This document shows positions 35,568-44,740 of a DNA stretch of 64,000 nt, piece by piece. The translations under genes were made by a program, and so were the position numbers. This stretch comes from Lentzea albidocapillata subsp. violacea. GTDB lineage: Bacteria; Actinomycetota; Actinomycetes; Mycobacteriales; Pseudonocardiaceae. Every line of letters begins with the position of its first letter. The first letter of the stretch is position 1. Location: positions 1-64,000 of the forward strand of contig NZ_FNET01000026.1 in assembly GCF_900100275.1 (NCBI RefSeq), read 5' to 3'. The notes beneath the pieces were generated by a model, which made no database searches, had not been told where the DNA came from, and saw only the letters and a program-made list of their open reading frames with translations.

Positions 35568-36806
35568 CTAGACGTAGCGGGGACGCCCGGCGATCATGCC
35601 GAGCACGGTCAGCGCGACCAGCAGCACCAGCTGCAGCGTCAACGACGTGGTCCACGTCCCGGTGGCCTCGCGCAGCACGCCGAACGCGAACGGCCCGGAA
35701 GCCGCGATCAGGTAGCCGATGCTCTGCGCCATCGCCGACAGCCGGGCGGTGTCCGAAGTGGACTTGGTGCGCAGCGACATCACCAGCAACGCCAGCGGGA
35801 ACATGCCCATGCCGAACCCGATCAGCACCATCCAGAGGCCTGGCGCGGCGGCGGGCGCCACCAGCATGCCCAGGATCCCGGCGAACGACAGCACGCCCAG
35901 CGCCAGGACCATCGGCGCCTGGCTGGAGAACCGGGCGGCGATCGGCGGCACGAACAGGCTCACCGGAACGCTCAGCAACATCGAGACGGCGAGCAGCATG
36001 CCGGCGGTGTTCCGGTCGACGCCGGAGTCGACGAGCATCGCGGGCAGCCAGCCCATGACGGTGTAGGCGAACAACGACTGCAGCCCGAAGAACACCGTGA
36101 TCACCCAGGCCAGCGGGCTGCGCAGCAGTGACCGCTTCTCCACCGGCGCGACCGACCGCACCACAGTCGACGCGGCCCCGTGCCGCGCCCCGGCGAACCA
36201 CACGACCACCGCACCGGCCGACAACAGCGCCCACGCGCCGACGGCCAGACGCCACGAGCCGAGCCACTCCTCCATCCGAGGAGTCAGCGCGGCGGCCAAC
36301 GCCGCACCCGCGGAGAGCGTTCCCGTGTACACACCGGTAAGCAGGCCGACCTTGTTCGGGAAGGACGCCTTCACCACCACGGGGATCAGCACATTGGACA
36401 CCGCGATGCCCCCGCACGCGATGAAGGTGCCGCCCAGCACGACCCACGGACCGTCGATCACGCGCAGCACCAGGCCAAGCGTGAGCACCCCTAGTGACAG
36501 TCCGATCGCACGAGCCATGCCGAGGCGGCGACCCAGCCAGGGGGCCGCGAACGCCGCGAAGCCGAAGCAAAGCGCCGGAACGGCCGTCAACGCACTGGTC
36601 CATGCGGCCGAAACCCCAAGGGCGGCGCGGACATCACCGAGGACCGAGGCCAGACTGGTCACCGCAGGGCGGAGATTCGCGGCAGCGAGGGCGACCCCGA
36701 TCGCGAGCAGCGTGGACCCGACCAGCGGAACGTGACGATTCTTGACGACCATCACCCTGCGACCGCGATCGGTGGCAGTCTGTGCGGCAAGAGTCGTCTG
36801 CTTCAT
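35568..36806 (-). CDS. MFS transporter, CynX/NimT family
   Basis: A 412-residue membrane protein with about twelve helices. LLAIGVALAAANLRPAVTSL near the N terminus is characteristic of the CynX/NimT (cyanate/nitroimidazole) branch. The start is the ATG at 36806, with an in-frame GTG six bases upstream as an alternative. It is divergent from a GntR regulator, with three regularly spaced GGATG repeats between them, and is probably controlled by it. Substrate unknown; the branch includes exporters and small-anion carriers. Confidence 0.88.
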   Translation of the reverse strand: MKQTTLAAQTATDRGRRVMVVKNRHVPLVGSTLLAIGVALAAANLRPAVTSLASVLGDVRAALGVSAAWTSALTAVPALCFGFAAFAAPWLGRRLGMARAIGLSLGVLTLGLVLRVIDGPWVVLGGTFIACGGIAVSNVLIPVVVKASFPNKVGLLTGVYTGTLSAGAALAAALTPRMEEWLGSWRLAVGAWALLSAGAVVVWFAGARHGAASTVVRSVAPVEKRSLLRSPLAWVITVFFGLQSLFAYTVMGWLPAMLVDSGVDRNTAGMLLAVSMLLSVPVSLFVPPIAARFSSQAPMVLALGVLSFAGILGMLVAPAAAPGLWMVLIGFGMGMFPLALLVMSLRTKSTSDTARLSAMAQSIGYLIAASGPFAFGVLREATGTWTTSLTLQLVLLVALTVLGMIAGRPRYV

Positions 36807-36832
36807 CGTCACGCGCACCACTATCGCAGACG

Positions 36833-36855
36833 TAGGATGTTCGGATGAAAGGATG
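36833..36855. promoter_or_regulatory. Triple GGATG direct repeats between MFS and GntR genes
   Basis: GGATG occurs at 36835-36839, 36843-36847 and 36851-36855, an exact 8-bp period. The first copy overlaps TAGGAT (36833-36838), a consensus -10 for the GntR gene. Direct repeats at short spacing are used by several FadR-subfamily GntR regulators, so this is a likely autoregulatory operator also affecting the divergent MFS gene. Confidence 0.5.
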
Positions 36856-36860
36856 ACGCT

Positions 36861-37532
36861 GTGCCGTTGGCCACTACCCGGCGGGCGGGTCTCGTCGACC
36901 AGGTGATCGAGCAGATGCGCGGCGCGATCACGACTGGCGAATGGCCCGTCGGGCAGCGCATCCCGCCCGAACCCGAGCTGGTCACCGCGCTCGGGGTGGG
37001 GCGGAACACGGTCAGAGAGGCCGTGCGCGCGCTCTCCCACGCCGGACTGCTGGAGGTGCGACAGGGCGACGGCACGTTCGTCCGCGCGACCAGCGAGATC
37101 TCCGGCGCGGTCCGCCGCATGTGCGGGACCGAGCTGAAGGAAGTGCTCCAGGTCCGCCGCACCCTCGAGATGGAGGGCGCGCGCCTGGCCGCGAAGTACC
37201 GCACGGACGCCGAACTGGCGCGCCTCACCGAGTTGCTGCACAAGCGCGACGCGGCGATGGAGGGTGAGCAGTGGGCCGAGGTGATCGAGCACGACACCGC
37301 GTTCCACGTGCTCTTGGTGCAGTGCTCGCACAACACGCTTCTAGCCGAGCTCTACCAGGGCTTGACCGAGGCGGTCAAAGCTTCGGTGGCGGCCTCTGTC
37401 GACACCAGCCAGCCCGGCCAGGACCAGGTGTCGCACACCGGGCTGCTGCACGCGGTCCGGGACGGTGACCAGGAGAAGGCGGCGATCGAGGCGGGCGGTT
37501 TCTTCGAGGAGCTGATCGAGAAGTTCTGCTGA
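36861..37532 (+). CDS. GntR family regulator, FadR/FCD subfamily
   Basis: A 223-residue repressor-type protein. The winged-helix DNA-binding domain (about 1-75) contains RIPPEPELVTALGVGRNTVREAVRAL, and an all-helical FCD ligand-binding domain with metal-binding histidines (for example IEHDTAFHVLL) fills the rest. FCD domains sense small organic acids. It is transcribed away from the MFS transporter it probably controls and lies 45 bp before the epoxide hydrolase gene on the same strand, which has its own -10. Confidence 0.9.
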   Translation: MPLATTRRAGLVDQVIEQMRGAITTGEWPVGQRIPPEPELVTALGVGRNTVREAVRALSHAGLLEVRQGDGTFVRATSEISGAVRRMCGTELKEVLQVRRTLEMEGARLAAKYRTDAELARLTELLHKRDAAMEGEQWAEVIEHDTAFHVLLVQCSHNTLLAELYQGLTEAVKASVAASVDTSQPGQDQVSHTGLLHAVRDGDQEKAAIEAGGFFEELIEKFC

Positions 37533-37576
37533 ACCGCGGACAGCAGGTGTCCGCATGAGCTCATAGCGTGGGGGCC

Positions 37577-38680
37577 ATGGAGATCACGCCGTTCCGCATC
37601 GAGATCCCGCAGGCAGAGATCGACGACCTCCGCTCACGTCTGGCCGGCACGCGCTGGCCGGAGGAGGACCTGCCGGGCGTCGGCTGGTCCTACGGCATCC
37701 CGCTGAGCTACCTGCGCCCGCTCGCCGAGTACTGGCGCGACGGGTTCGACTGGCGCGCGCAGGAAGAGCGGATCAACTCCTACCCCCAGTTCACGACCGA
37801 GATCAGCGGGCAGCGCATCCACTTCCTGCACGTCCGCTCGAAGAACCCGGACGCGACACCGTTGCTGCTCATCCACGGCTGGCCGGGCTCGTTCGTCGAG
37901 TTCCTGAACGTGATCGAGCCGCTGTCCGAGGACTTCCACCTCGTGATCCCGTCGATCCCCGGCTTCGGCTTCTCCGGTCCCGTGCGCAAACCCGGCTGGA
38001 ACGTCCTGCGCGTCTCGTGGGCGTTCGCGAAGCTGATGGAAGGTCTGGGGTACGACCGCTACGGCACGCAGGGCGGCGACTGGGGTTCGGGCATCGCGCA
38101 GGAGATCGGCCGGGTGTTCCCCGAGCAGGTCATCGGCGTGCACGTGAACATGCTGCAGACCTTCCGGCCGCAGGGCGTCAACGACCTGTCGGACGAGGAA
38201 CTGCGCGCGCTGGAATCGCTCGACCACTACCAGAAGGAACTCTCCGGCTACATGCACCTGCAACGCAGCCGGCCGCGCACGCTGTCGTACGCGCTGACGG
38301 ACTCCGCCGTCGGGCAGCTCGCGTGGATCGCGGAGAAGTTCCACGACTGGACGGACAACGAGGGCGTGCCCGAGGACGCGGTGGACCGCGACCAGATGCT
38401 GACCAACGTGTCCATCTACTGGTTCACCGGCACGGCGGGCTCCTCGGCGGCGCTCTACAAGGAGCAGTCGGCATCGTGGGGCCAGCAACAGCCCTCGACG
38501 GTGCCGACGGGCGTCGCGATCTTCCCGCACGACCTGAGCCTGCCGGTGCGGTCGCTGGCGGAGAAGATGATCCCGTCGATCGTGCACTGGACCGAGTTCG
38601 ACCGCGGCGGCCACTTCGCCGCGATGGAGGAGCCGGACCTGCTGGTCCAAGACATCAGGAAGTTCTTCGAATCACTGTGA
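37577..38680 (+). CDS. Epoxide hydrolase, EHN/alpha-beta hydrolase type
   Basis: A 367-residue enzyme with the N-terminal EHN domain ([20 protein letters not shown]) of microsomal-type epoxide hydrolases, the oxyanion motif HGWPGS (100-105), the nucleophile Asp168 in GGDWGSG and a C-terminal catalytic His in [12 protein letters not shown]. It opens epoxides to diols through an ester intermediate. TAGCGT (37564-37569) seven bases before the ATG suggests a leaderless mRNA. Its stop overlaps the start of an AlkZ-like DNA glycosylase as GTGA, so both are translated together. Confidence 0.92.
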   Translation: MEITPFRIEIPQAEIDDLRSRLAGTRWPEEDLPGVGWSYGIPLSYLRPLAEYWRDGFDWRAQEERINSYPQFTTEISGQRIHFLHVRSKNPDATPLLLIHGWPGSFVEFLNVIEPLSEDFHLVIPSIPGFGFSGPVRKPGWNVLRVSWAFAKLMEGLGYDRYGTQGGDWGSGIAQEIGRVFPEQVIGVHVNMLQTFRPQGVNDLSDEELRALESLDHYQKELSGYMHLQRSRPRTLSYALTDSAVGQLAWIAEKFHDWTDNEGVPEDAVDRDQMLTNVSIYWFTGTAGSSAALYKEQSASWGQQQPSTVPTGVAIFPHDLSLPVRSLAEKMIPSIVHWTEFDRGGHFAAMEEPDLLVQDIRKFFESL

Positions 38681-39768
38681 GCACAACACTTTCGAACCGC
38701 ACCCTCAACCGGACCCTCCTGGCGCGGCAGCTGCTCCTGGAGCGGACGTCCATGCCGATCGTCGAGGCCGTCGAGCACCTCGGCGGCCTTCAGGCCCAGG
38801 CACCGATCCCGCCGTACCTCGCACTGTGGACGCGACTAAAGCCGTACAGGGTCGACGCGCTGAGCAAGCTCATCATCGACCGCTCGCTGGTGCGGATGAC
38901 GTTGTGGCGCGGCACTTTGCACCTGATCTCGGCCGACGACGTGTACCTGATGCGCACCGCGTTGCAGCCGGAGCTCAACAAGTGGGCGAAGATCGTGATG
39001 CCGCCCGCCACCCGCGTCGAGATCGACCTCGACAAGCTGGCACGCATCACGCGCGAGTACATCGACGCCGAACCGCGCACGGTCGCGGAGATCGGCGCGC
39101 ACCTGGAGGAGCACTTCCCCGAGGCCAAGGCCCGCGAGATGTCGACGCAGGCGCAGATGCTGGTGCCGATGATCCAGGTGCCGCCACGCGGGATCTGGGG
39201 CGTGGGCGGCGTTCCGCAGAACGTCGCCATGGCCTCGTGGCTGGGACGCGAGCTTCCCGAGCAGGCCGCCGTGCCCGAGCTGATCAAGCGGTACCTGCGG
39301 GCGTTCGGACCGGCGACGCTCGCGGACATGCAGGCCTGGTCTCGGTTGATCGGGCTCAAGGCGCACGCGGCGGAGCTCGAACTCGTGGAGTACAAGAACG
39401 AGGACGGCAAGGTGCTGCTCGACGTGCCGGACGGCGTGATCGTGTCCGAGGACGTGCCGGCACCCGCACGGCTGTTGCCCGCGTTCGACAACGTGTTGCT
39501 GGGGCACGCGGACCGCAAGCGGATCATGAGCGAGGACGCGCGGTCGCGGTGGGGCGCGGTGCGCAACGGCGTGTTCCCGCCGACGTTCCTCGTGGACGGG
39601 TTCCTGCGCGGAACCTGGAACGTGGTGGAGAACAAGGACGCGGCGACGCTGACGATCGAGCCGTACTTCAGGACCACCAAGAAGGACATGGCAGGCGTGA
39701 TCCGCGAGGCCAAGGCGGTGCTGAAGATCATGGCGCCCAAGAAGCCGCACGTGGTCGTCGCTCCTTAG
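38677..39768 (+). CDS. AlkZ/YcaQ-family DNA glycosylase (HTH_42)
   Basis: A 363-residue winged-helix protein of the HTH_42 family, whose studied members AlkZ and YcaQ excise bulky N7-alkylguanine adducts and unhook interstrand crosslinks. The motif LGGLQAQAP places the paired glutamines at 39 and 41, the Q-x-Q catalytic signature of AlkZ, which protects the azinomycin producer from its own epoxide/aziridine toxin. The GTG start overlaps the epoxide hydrolase stop. The pairing suggests joint protection against electrophiles: one enzyme destroys the epoxide, the other repairs DNA. That link is inference. Confidence 0.85.
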   Translation: MSTTLSNRTLNRTLLARQLLLERTSMPIVEAVEHLGGLQAQAPIPPYLALWTRLKPYRVDALSKLIIDRSLVRMTLWRGTLHLISADDVYLMRTALQPELNKWAKIVMPPATRVEIDLDKLARITREYIDAEPRTVAEIGAHLEEHFPEAKAREMSTQAQMLVPMIQVPPRGIWGVGGVPQNVAMASWLGRELPEQAAVPELIKRYLRAFGPATLADMQAWSRLIGLKAHAAELELVEYKNEDGKVLLDVPDGVIVSEDVPAPARLLPAFDNVLLGHADRKRIMSEDARSRWGAVRNGVFPPTFLVDGFLRGTWNVVENKDAATLTIEPYFRTTKKDMAGVIREAKAVLKIMAPKKPHVVVAP

Positions 39769-40658
39769 ATCGCCATCTGCTTGATGATGTCGAGTGCCGC
39801 GGTGATGGCGGGCCTGCGCGAGGCCTGCGTCCGCCACACCGCGTACAACCTCCGCGTCGGCGTCGGCCGCAACGGCACGGCGCGCACGTTGCCCGGCACC
39901 TCTCCCCTGCCCAGCCGCGGGATCAGCGCCACCCCGATCCCCTTGGCCAGCAACGCCATCTGCGTCCGGTACTCGCTGATCCGGTACGCCACCACCGGTT
40001 CGATGCCCGCGCCGTGGAACGTCCGTTCCAGCCAGTCGAAGCAGATCGACCCCTCCGTCTGGCAGATCCACCGCTCGCCCGCGAGGTCGACGGGTTCGAG
40101 GAACTCCTTGCGCGACAACGGGTTCGTGATCGGGATCAGCACCTCCGCGACGTCGTTGACGATGAACGCGCGCGACAGCGACGCCGGCACGGGCAGGGGC
40201 GTGTTGGCCCAGTCGTGCACGATCGCCATGTCGAGTTCACCGCGTGCGACGGCCTCGGTGGCATAGGGCGGGTCGATCTCTGTGAGCCGCACGTCGAGGG
40301 CCGGGTGCTGCTCGGTCAGTCTGACGAGGACGTCCGGGAGCAGTCCGCGCGCGGCCGTGGCGAACGAGCCGATGCAGAGGCGGCCGATCGCGGCGCCTCG
40401 CTGTTCCTCCAGCGCCACCTCGGCCTCCTCTACGAGCTTGAGGACCTGGCTCGCGGTGTCGGCGAGCAGGCGAGCGGCGTCGGTGAGGCGAACACCGCGG
40501 CCACTGCGTTCCAGCAGCGTGGTGCGGGTCTCGCGTTCGAGTTTGGCGATCTGCTGCGACACCGCGGACGGCGTGTAGCCGAGCACCTCGGCCGCCGCGC
40601 CGACCGTGCCGTGCACGGCGATGGCGTGCAGGGCCTTCAGCCTTCCCAGATCCAGCAT
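39765..40658 (-). CDS. LysR family transcriptional regulator
   Basis: A 297-residue LysR regulator. The N-terminal winged helix (LGRLKALHAIAVHGTVGAAAEVLGYTPSAVSQQIAKLE) is followed by a periplasmic-binding-like effector domain. It is divergent from an EamA exporter, the classical layout in which LysR controls the neighbour in response to a metabolite. Its stop overlaps the stop of the convergent AlkZ-like gene by 3 bp. Confidence 0.92.
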   Translation of the reverse strand: MLDLGRLKALHAIAVHGTVGAAAEVLGYTPSAVSQQIAKLERETRTTLLERSGRGVRLTDAARLLADTASQVLKLVEEAEVALEEQRGAAIGRLCIGSFATAARGLLPDVLVRLTEQHPALDVRLTEIDPPYATEAVARGELDMAIVHDWANTPLPVPASLSRAFIVNDVAEVLIPITNPLSRKEFLEPVDLAGERWICQTEGSICFDWLERTFHGAGIEPVVAYRISEYRTQMALLAKGIGVALIPRLGRGEVPGNVRAVPLRPTPTRRLYAVWRTQASRRPAITAALDIIKQMAI

Positions 40659-40681
40659 GTAGTGATGCTAAACCCATGACC

Positions 40682-40704
40682 TTAGAAATCGGAACTAGTG
40701 CTAA
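40682..40704. promoter_or_regulatory. LysR-type operator candidate
   Basis: TTAG and CTAA form an inverted pair with a 15-base AT-richer spacer, within the 73-bp divergent region between the LysR and EamA genes. TGCTAAA also occurs twice (from about 40667 and 40699). The region is conspicuously less GC-rich than its surroundings, as expected for a divergent LysR promoter. Confidence 0.4.
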
Positions 40705-40731
40705 ATAGTTGTCGAGCGCAAGCTTGAGGGC

Positions 40732-41625
40732 ATGAGTCCCCGCCACGTTCTGCTCGCTGTGCTGGTCGCCGCCATCTGGGGCTTCAACTTCGTCGTGCTC
40801 AAGATCGGCCTGGACGAGTTCCCGCCGATCCTGTTCTCCGCGCTGCGGTTCCTCGCGGCGGCGGTGCCCGCGATCTTCTTCATCGGCCGGCCGTCGGTGG
40901 CGTGGCGCTGGGTCATCTCGGTCGGGCTGGTGCTGGGCGTCGCGAAGTTCAGTTTCCTGTTCATCGGCCTCAAGGCGGGCATTCCGGCGGGGCTGTCGAG
41001 CCTGGTGCTGCAGAGCCAGGTCATCTTCACGGCAGTGTTCGCGGCGGTCGTGCTGCGCGAACGGCCGAAGCCCGTGCAGATCACCGGCATCGCCCTGGCT
41101 CTCGCGGGGATCGGGGTGATCGCGTGGGACTACGGCCTCTCGTCGCCACTGCTCGGGTTCGCGCTGATCGTCGCGGCGGCGGTCTGCTGGGGCGTGTCGA
41201 ACGTGCTGATGCGGTACGCACGACCGGCGGACACGTTGCGGTTCATGGTGTGGGTGAGTGCCGTAGCGGTGCTTCCACTGTTCGCGCTGTCGGCGCTGAC
41301 GGAGGACATGAGCGCGCTCGGCCGCCTCGACTGGGCCGGCGTGGGTGCGGTCGGGTACGTCGCGTGGATCTCGACGTTGCTCGGGTTCGGCATCTGGGGA
41401 TTCCTGCTGCGCCAGTACGAGTCGTCCGTCGTGGCACCGTTCTCGTTGCTGGTGCCGGTGTTCGGCATGTTCTCGGCGTGGGCGTTCCTCGGCGAGGACC
41501 TGACGGGGCTGCAGGCCGTCGCCGGTGGCCTGGTGCTGGTCGGGCTGGCTATTCCGCAGCTGCTGGGGCGCCGGGCGGCACGAACGGAAGTCCTGCCGGA
41601 GCCCCTCGTTCCAGCAGGTCGATGA
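40732..41625 (+). CDS. EamA family (DMT superfamily) transporter
   Basis: A 297-residue protein with about ten membrane helices formed by two EamA repeats. The first begins [26 protein letters not shown] and each repeat contains a conserved Gly/Pro-rich helix. Members export amino acids and other metabolites. The divergent LysR regulator probably controls it. Its last 77 bp overlap the 3' end of cobQ on the other strand. Confidence 0.92.
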   Translation: MSPRHVLLAVLVAAIWGFNFVVLKIGLDEFPPILFSALRFLAAAVPAIFFIGRPSVAWRWVISVGLVLGVAKFSFLFIGLKAGIPAGLSSLVLQSQVIFTAVFAAVVLRERPKPVQITGIALALAGIGVIAWDYGLSSPLLGFALIVAAAVCWGVSNVLMRYARPADTLRFMVWVSAVAVLPLFALSALTEDMSALGRLDWAGVGAVGYVAWISTLLGFGIWGFLLRQYESSVVAPFSLLVPVFGMFSAWAFLGEDLTGLQAVAGGLVLVGLAIPQLLGRRAARTEVLPEPLVPAGR

Positions 41626-43048
41626 CGGCCTTCGTGTCGAGGTGATCGGCGACCAGATCGCCCAGCAGGTCCAGCTGGGCCTCGCGGGCGGCCTGGAAGC
41701 TCACCTCACCCGGTTCGAAGTCACGGCCCGCGCGCTCGGCCGCCCAGCGCAGGAACCTGCGGCGGAACGCGTCGTTCTCCAGCAGGCCGTGCCAGTGGGT
41801 GCCGAGCACGCGGTCGGTCTGGGCGCCCTCGTCACCGATGAGCGGGTTCTCGCCACTGCGGACGACCTGGCCGTGGTGGATCTCGTAGCCGGTGACGGGC
41901 TCGTCCCACGCGGTGCCCGACGGCGTGGCGAGCGTTTTGCGCGGCTGGAACCGGATGTCGACGTCGAGCAGGCCGAGGCCGTCGACCGTGCCACGCCCCG
42001 ACTCCACGTCGTCCTCGATGCGCTTGGACAGCATCTGGAACCCGCCGCAGATACCGAGCACCGGGCCGTCGAAGCGCTGGATCGCCTGCGCCAGACCGGT
42101 TTCCCGCAACCAGGCGAGATCGGAGACGGTGGCCTTCGAGCCGGGCAGCACGACGAGGTCCGCGTCGGCCAGCCGGGACGGCTCGGTCACGAACCGCACC
42201 GAGACACCGGGCTCGCAGGCCAGCGCCTCGGCGTCGGTGGCGTTCGAGACGCGCGGCAACCGGATCACGGCCACCCGAAGCCAGTCACGCTTCGGCGGCC
42301 GCGGCCGGCCGATCACGCCGTCCGCGTTGTAGGACAACGAATCCTCGGCGTCGAGCCACAGTTCCTCGCTCCACGGCAGCACACCGAGCACCGGCCGGCC
42401 GGTCAAGGCCTTGAGCTGGCGCAGGCCCGGTTCGAGCAGCCGCGGATCGCCGCGGAACTTGTTGACGACGAAACCGGAGATCAACGCCTGGTCCGCGGCG
42501 TCCAGCACCGCGACCGTGCCGAAGAGGTGCGCGAACACGCCACCGCGGTCGATGTCGCCGACCACGAGCACCGGCAGGTTCGCGTGGACGGCCAGGCCCA
42601 TGTTCGCGATGTCGTTGGCACGCAGGTTGATCTCGGCCGGCGAGCCAGCGCCCTCGCAGATCACGACCTCGTGGTCACGCCTGAGCTCGTCCAAAGTGGA
42701 CAACACGGTGCCGAGCAGCTGCTGCTTGCGGTCGCGGTAGCTCAGCGCCGAGACCTCGCCGACGGCCTGACCGAGCACGACGACCTGGGACGTGCGGTCA
42801 CTGCCGGGCTTGAGCAGCACCGGGTTGAACCGGACGCTCGGCTCCTTGAACGCCGCCCGCGCCTGCACCGCCTGGGCCCGGCCGATCTCCCCGCCGTCGA
42901 GTGTGACGAACGAGTTGTTCGACATGTTCTGCGCCTTGAACGGCACCACGTCGACGCCCTGGCGTGCCAGAAAGCGGCACAGACCGGCCACCAGGACGCT
43001 CTTGCCCGCGTCCGAGGTCGTCCCACAGATCAACATCGCGCCCCGCAT
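41549..43048 (-). CDS. cobQ: Cobyric acid synthase
   Basis: A 499-residue glutamine-dependent amidase that adds four amide groups to adenosylcobyrinic acid a,c-diamide. The N terminus reads [19 protein letters not shown] (P-loop) and [11 protein letters not shown], and the C-terminal amidotransferase domain has the nucleophile in GICGGFQM and a late GYEIHHG. It is fully canonical and lies 28 kb from the riboswitch-led cob operon, without a riboswitch of its own. Start codons at 43066 or 43069 would add up to seven residues. Divergent from a small hydrolase with almost no spacer. Confidence 0.95.
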   Translation of the reverse strand: MRGAMLICGTTSDAGKSVLVAGLCRFLARQGVDVVPFKAQNMSNNSFVTLDGGEIGRAQAVQARAAFKEPSVRFNPVLLKPGSDRTSQVVVLGQAVGEVSALSYRDRKQQLLGTVLSTLDELRRDHEVVICEGAGSPAEINLRANDIANMGLAVHANLPVLVVGDIDRGGVFAHLFGTVAVLDAADQALISGFVVNKFRGDPRLLEPGLRQLKALTGRPVLGVLPWSEELWLDAEDSLSYNADGVIGRPRPPKRDWLRVAVIRLPRVSNATDAEALACEPGVSVRFVTEPSRLADADLVVLPGSKATVSDLAWLRETGLAQAIQRFDGPVLGICGGFQMLSKRIEDDVESGRGTVDGLGLLDVDIRFQPRKTLATPSGTAWDEPVTGYEIHHGQVVRSGENPLIGDEGAQTDRVLGTHWHGLLENDAFRRRFLRWAAERAGRDFEPGEVSFQAAREAQLDLLGDLVADHLDTKAVIDLLERGAPAGLPFVPPGAPAAAE

Positions 43049-43076
43049 GGACGCCAATGCTGCCATCATCACCCCC

Positions 43077-43757
43077 ATGCTCACCGTCGTGCTCATGCAC
43101 AGCCCGTTCCTCGGCCCCTCGAGCATGCGCCCGCTCGCCGACGAACTGGCCTCCGACGGGGTGGCCGTCCTGCTGGTCGACCTGGAGATGAGGATCAACG
43201 AGGCGCCCGTGCACCAGCGGCTGATCGGTGCCTTCGCCGACGCCCTGGAGGACGCCGGGGTCGGCGGCACGCTGGTGCTGGTGGGCCACAGCGGCGCGGG
43301 CCCGTTGCTGCCGTGCTTCGCCGACGCCCTCGAAATGGACGTGGCCGGCCTGGTGTTCCTCGACTCCGACCTGCCCACGCCGGGCAAGGCGTGGCGCGAA
43401 ACCGTCGATCCCGCCCTCGTGAACCAGCTCAAGGCGTCCGTGCGGGACGGCAGGCTGCCGCGCTGGGACCGCTGGTTCGACTCGGACCCGCTGAAGCTCG
43501 TGCCCGCCGGCCTGCGCGAGGAGATGCGCGACGAGGCACCCGAGGTGCCGTGGGAGTTCATGAAGGAACAGCGCCCGGTCGTCGAGTGGTCCGGCGCGTG
43601 CGGGTACGTGCAGCTGTCGTCGTTCTACGAGGACGCGGCGGCTCGCGCCGGGGAACTCGGCTGGCCCGTGGAGCGCCTGGAGTCGCACCACCTGGCGGCC
43701 GCGACGTCGCCGTCGGCTGTCGCGGCCGCACTGAAGACCGTGATCAGCAAACTGTGA
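43077..43757 (+). CDS. Small alpha/beta-fold hydrolase
   Basis: A 226-residue hydrolase-fold protein with nucleophile elbow VGHSGAGP and an N-terminal [23 protein letters not shown]-terminal catalytic His is plausible in ESHHLAA. No signal peptide. It is divergent from cobQ with fewer than 30 bp between starts, so their promoters must overlap or lie in each other's coding region. It overlaps the end of map by 14 bp. Function unknown beyond probable esterase activity. Confidence 0.8.
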   Translation: MLTVVLMHSPFLGPSSMRPLADELASDGVAVLLVDLEMRINEAPVHQRLIGAFADALEDAGVGGTLVLVGHSGAGPLLPCFADALEMDVAGLVFLDSDLPTPGKAWRETVDPALVNQLKASVRDGRLPRWDRWFDSDPLKLVPAGLREEMRDEAPEVPWEFMKEQRPVVEWSGACGYVQLSSFYEDAAARAGELGWPVERLESHHLAAATSPSAVAAALKTVISKL

Positions 43758-44601
43758 GGATCTCCGAGCCCGTGTCGGTCACGACGATCGTGTGCTCGAA
43801 CTGGGCGGTCCAGCTCTTGTCCTTCGTGGTGACGGTCCAGCCGTCGTCCCACATCTCGCCCTCGTAGTCCCCGAGCGTGATCATCGGCTCGATCGTGAAC
43901 GTCATGCCGGGCTCCAGCACCGTCTTCACCGACGGCTCGTCGTAGTGCAGGACCACGAGCCCGCTGTGGAACGCGCGGCCGATGCCGTGGCCCGTGAAGT
44001 CGCGCACGACGCCGTAGCCGAACCGGTTCGCGTACGCCTCGATGACGCGGCCGACGACGTTGAGCTCGCGGCCGGGCTTCACGGCCTTGATGGCGCGCAT
44101 CGTCGCCTCGTGCGTGCGCTCGACGAGGAGCTTGGCCTCCTCGGAGACGTTGCCCGCGAGGAACGTGGCGTTCGTGTCGCCGTGCACGCCACCGATGAAC
44201 GCGGTGACGTCGATGTTCACGATGTCGCCGTCCTCGACGACGGTGCTGTCCGGGATGCCGTGGCAGATGACCTCGTTGAGCGAGGTGCAGCACGACTTCG
44301 GGAAGCCGCGGTAGCCCAGCGTCGACGGGTACGCGCCGTTGTCGCAGAGGAACTCGTGCGCGACGGCGTCGATCTCGTCCGTCGTCACGCCCGGTACGAC
44401 GACCTTGCCGGCCTCCTGCAGCGCCTGGGCGGCGAGGCGCCCGGCGATCCGCATGGCTTCGATGATCTCCGGCGTCTGCACCCACGGGTCGGTGCCGCGC
44501 GTGGGCGCGGGCTTGTCGACGTACTCGGGACGCACGATGCGCGAGGGCACCTGACGCCGCGAGGATTGCACACCGGGTTGCAGCGGAGCACGAACAGACA
44601 T
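43744..44601 (-). CDS. map: Methionine aminopeptidase, type I
   Basis: A 285-residue MetAP that removes the initiator methionine from nascent proteins. The metal ligands are in [28 protein letters not shown] and TIEPMITLG. An N-terminal extension of about 40 residues contains a PxxPxR-like stretch, as in mycobacterial MapB, which helps dock it to the ribosome. Lies just downstream of a 42-codon ORF and the penicillin-binding lipoprotein gene and may share their transcript. Confidence 0.96.
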   Translation of the reverse strand: MSVRAPLQPGVQSSRRQVPSRIVRPEYVDKPAPTRGTDPWVQTPEIIEAMRIAGRLAAQALQEAGKVVVPGVTTDEIDAVAHEFLCDNGAYPSTLGYRGFPKSCCTSLNEVICHGIPDSTVVEDGDIVNIDVTAFIGGVHGDTNATFLAGNVSEEAKLLVERTHEATMRAIKAVKPGRELNVVGRVIEAYANRFGYGVVRDFTGHGIGRAFHSGLVVLHYDEPSVKTVLEPGMTFTIEPMITLGDYEGEMWDDGWTVTTKDKSWTAQFEHTIVVTDTGSEILTVC

Positions 44602-44611
44602 GCTCTCCAGA

Positions 44612-44740
44612 TTAGCCGTCCGCGCGTGGACCGCCCTGAACCTGGTCCTCGGCACGAGGCTCCGGCAGGCGCGGCGCGGGCAGCAGGATGCCGGCCCGGA
44701 TCAGCCGTTCACGCGTGGTCAGGTCCTTGGTCTTGCTCAT
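44612..44740 (-). CDS. Small 42-residue protein between PBP and map
   Basis: A short frame encoding a basic, Arg/Pro-rich peptide that begins [20 protein letters not shown]. Its ATG shares a base with the TGA of the upstream penicillin-binding protein (TGATG), so translation would be coupled, and its stop is ten bases before the map ATG. No transmembrane segment or known motif is visible. The helical N-terminal half looks protein-like, which argues for a real gene. Function unknown. Confidence 0.5.
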   Translation of the reverse strand: MSKTKDLTTRERLIRAGILLPAPRLPEPRAEDQVQGGPRADG

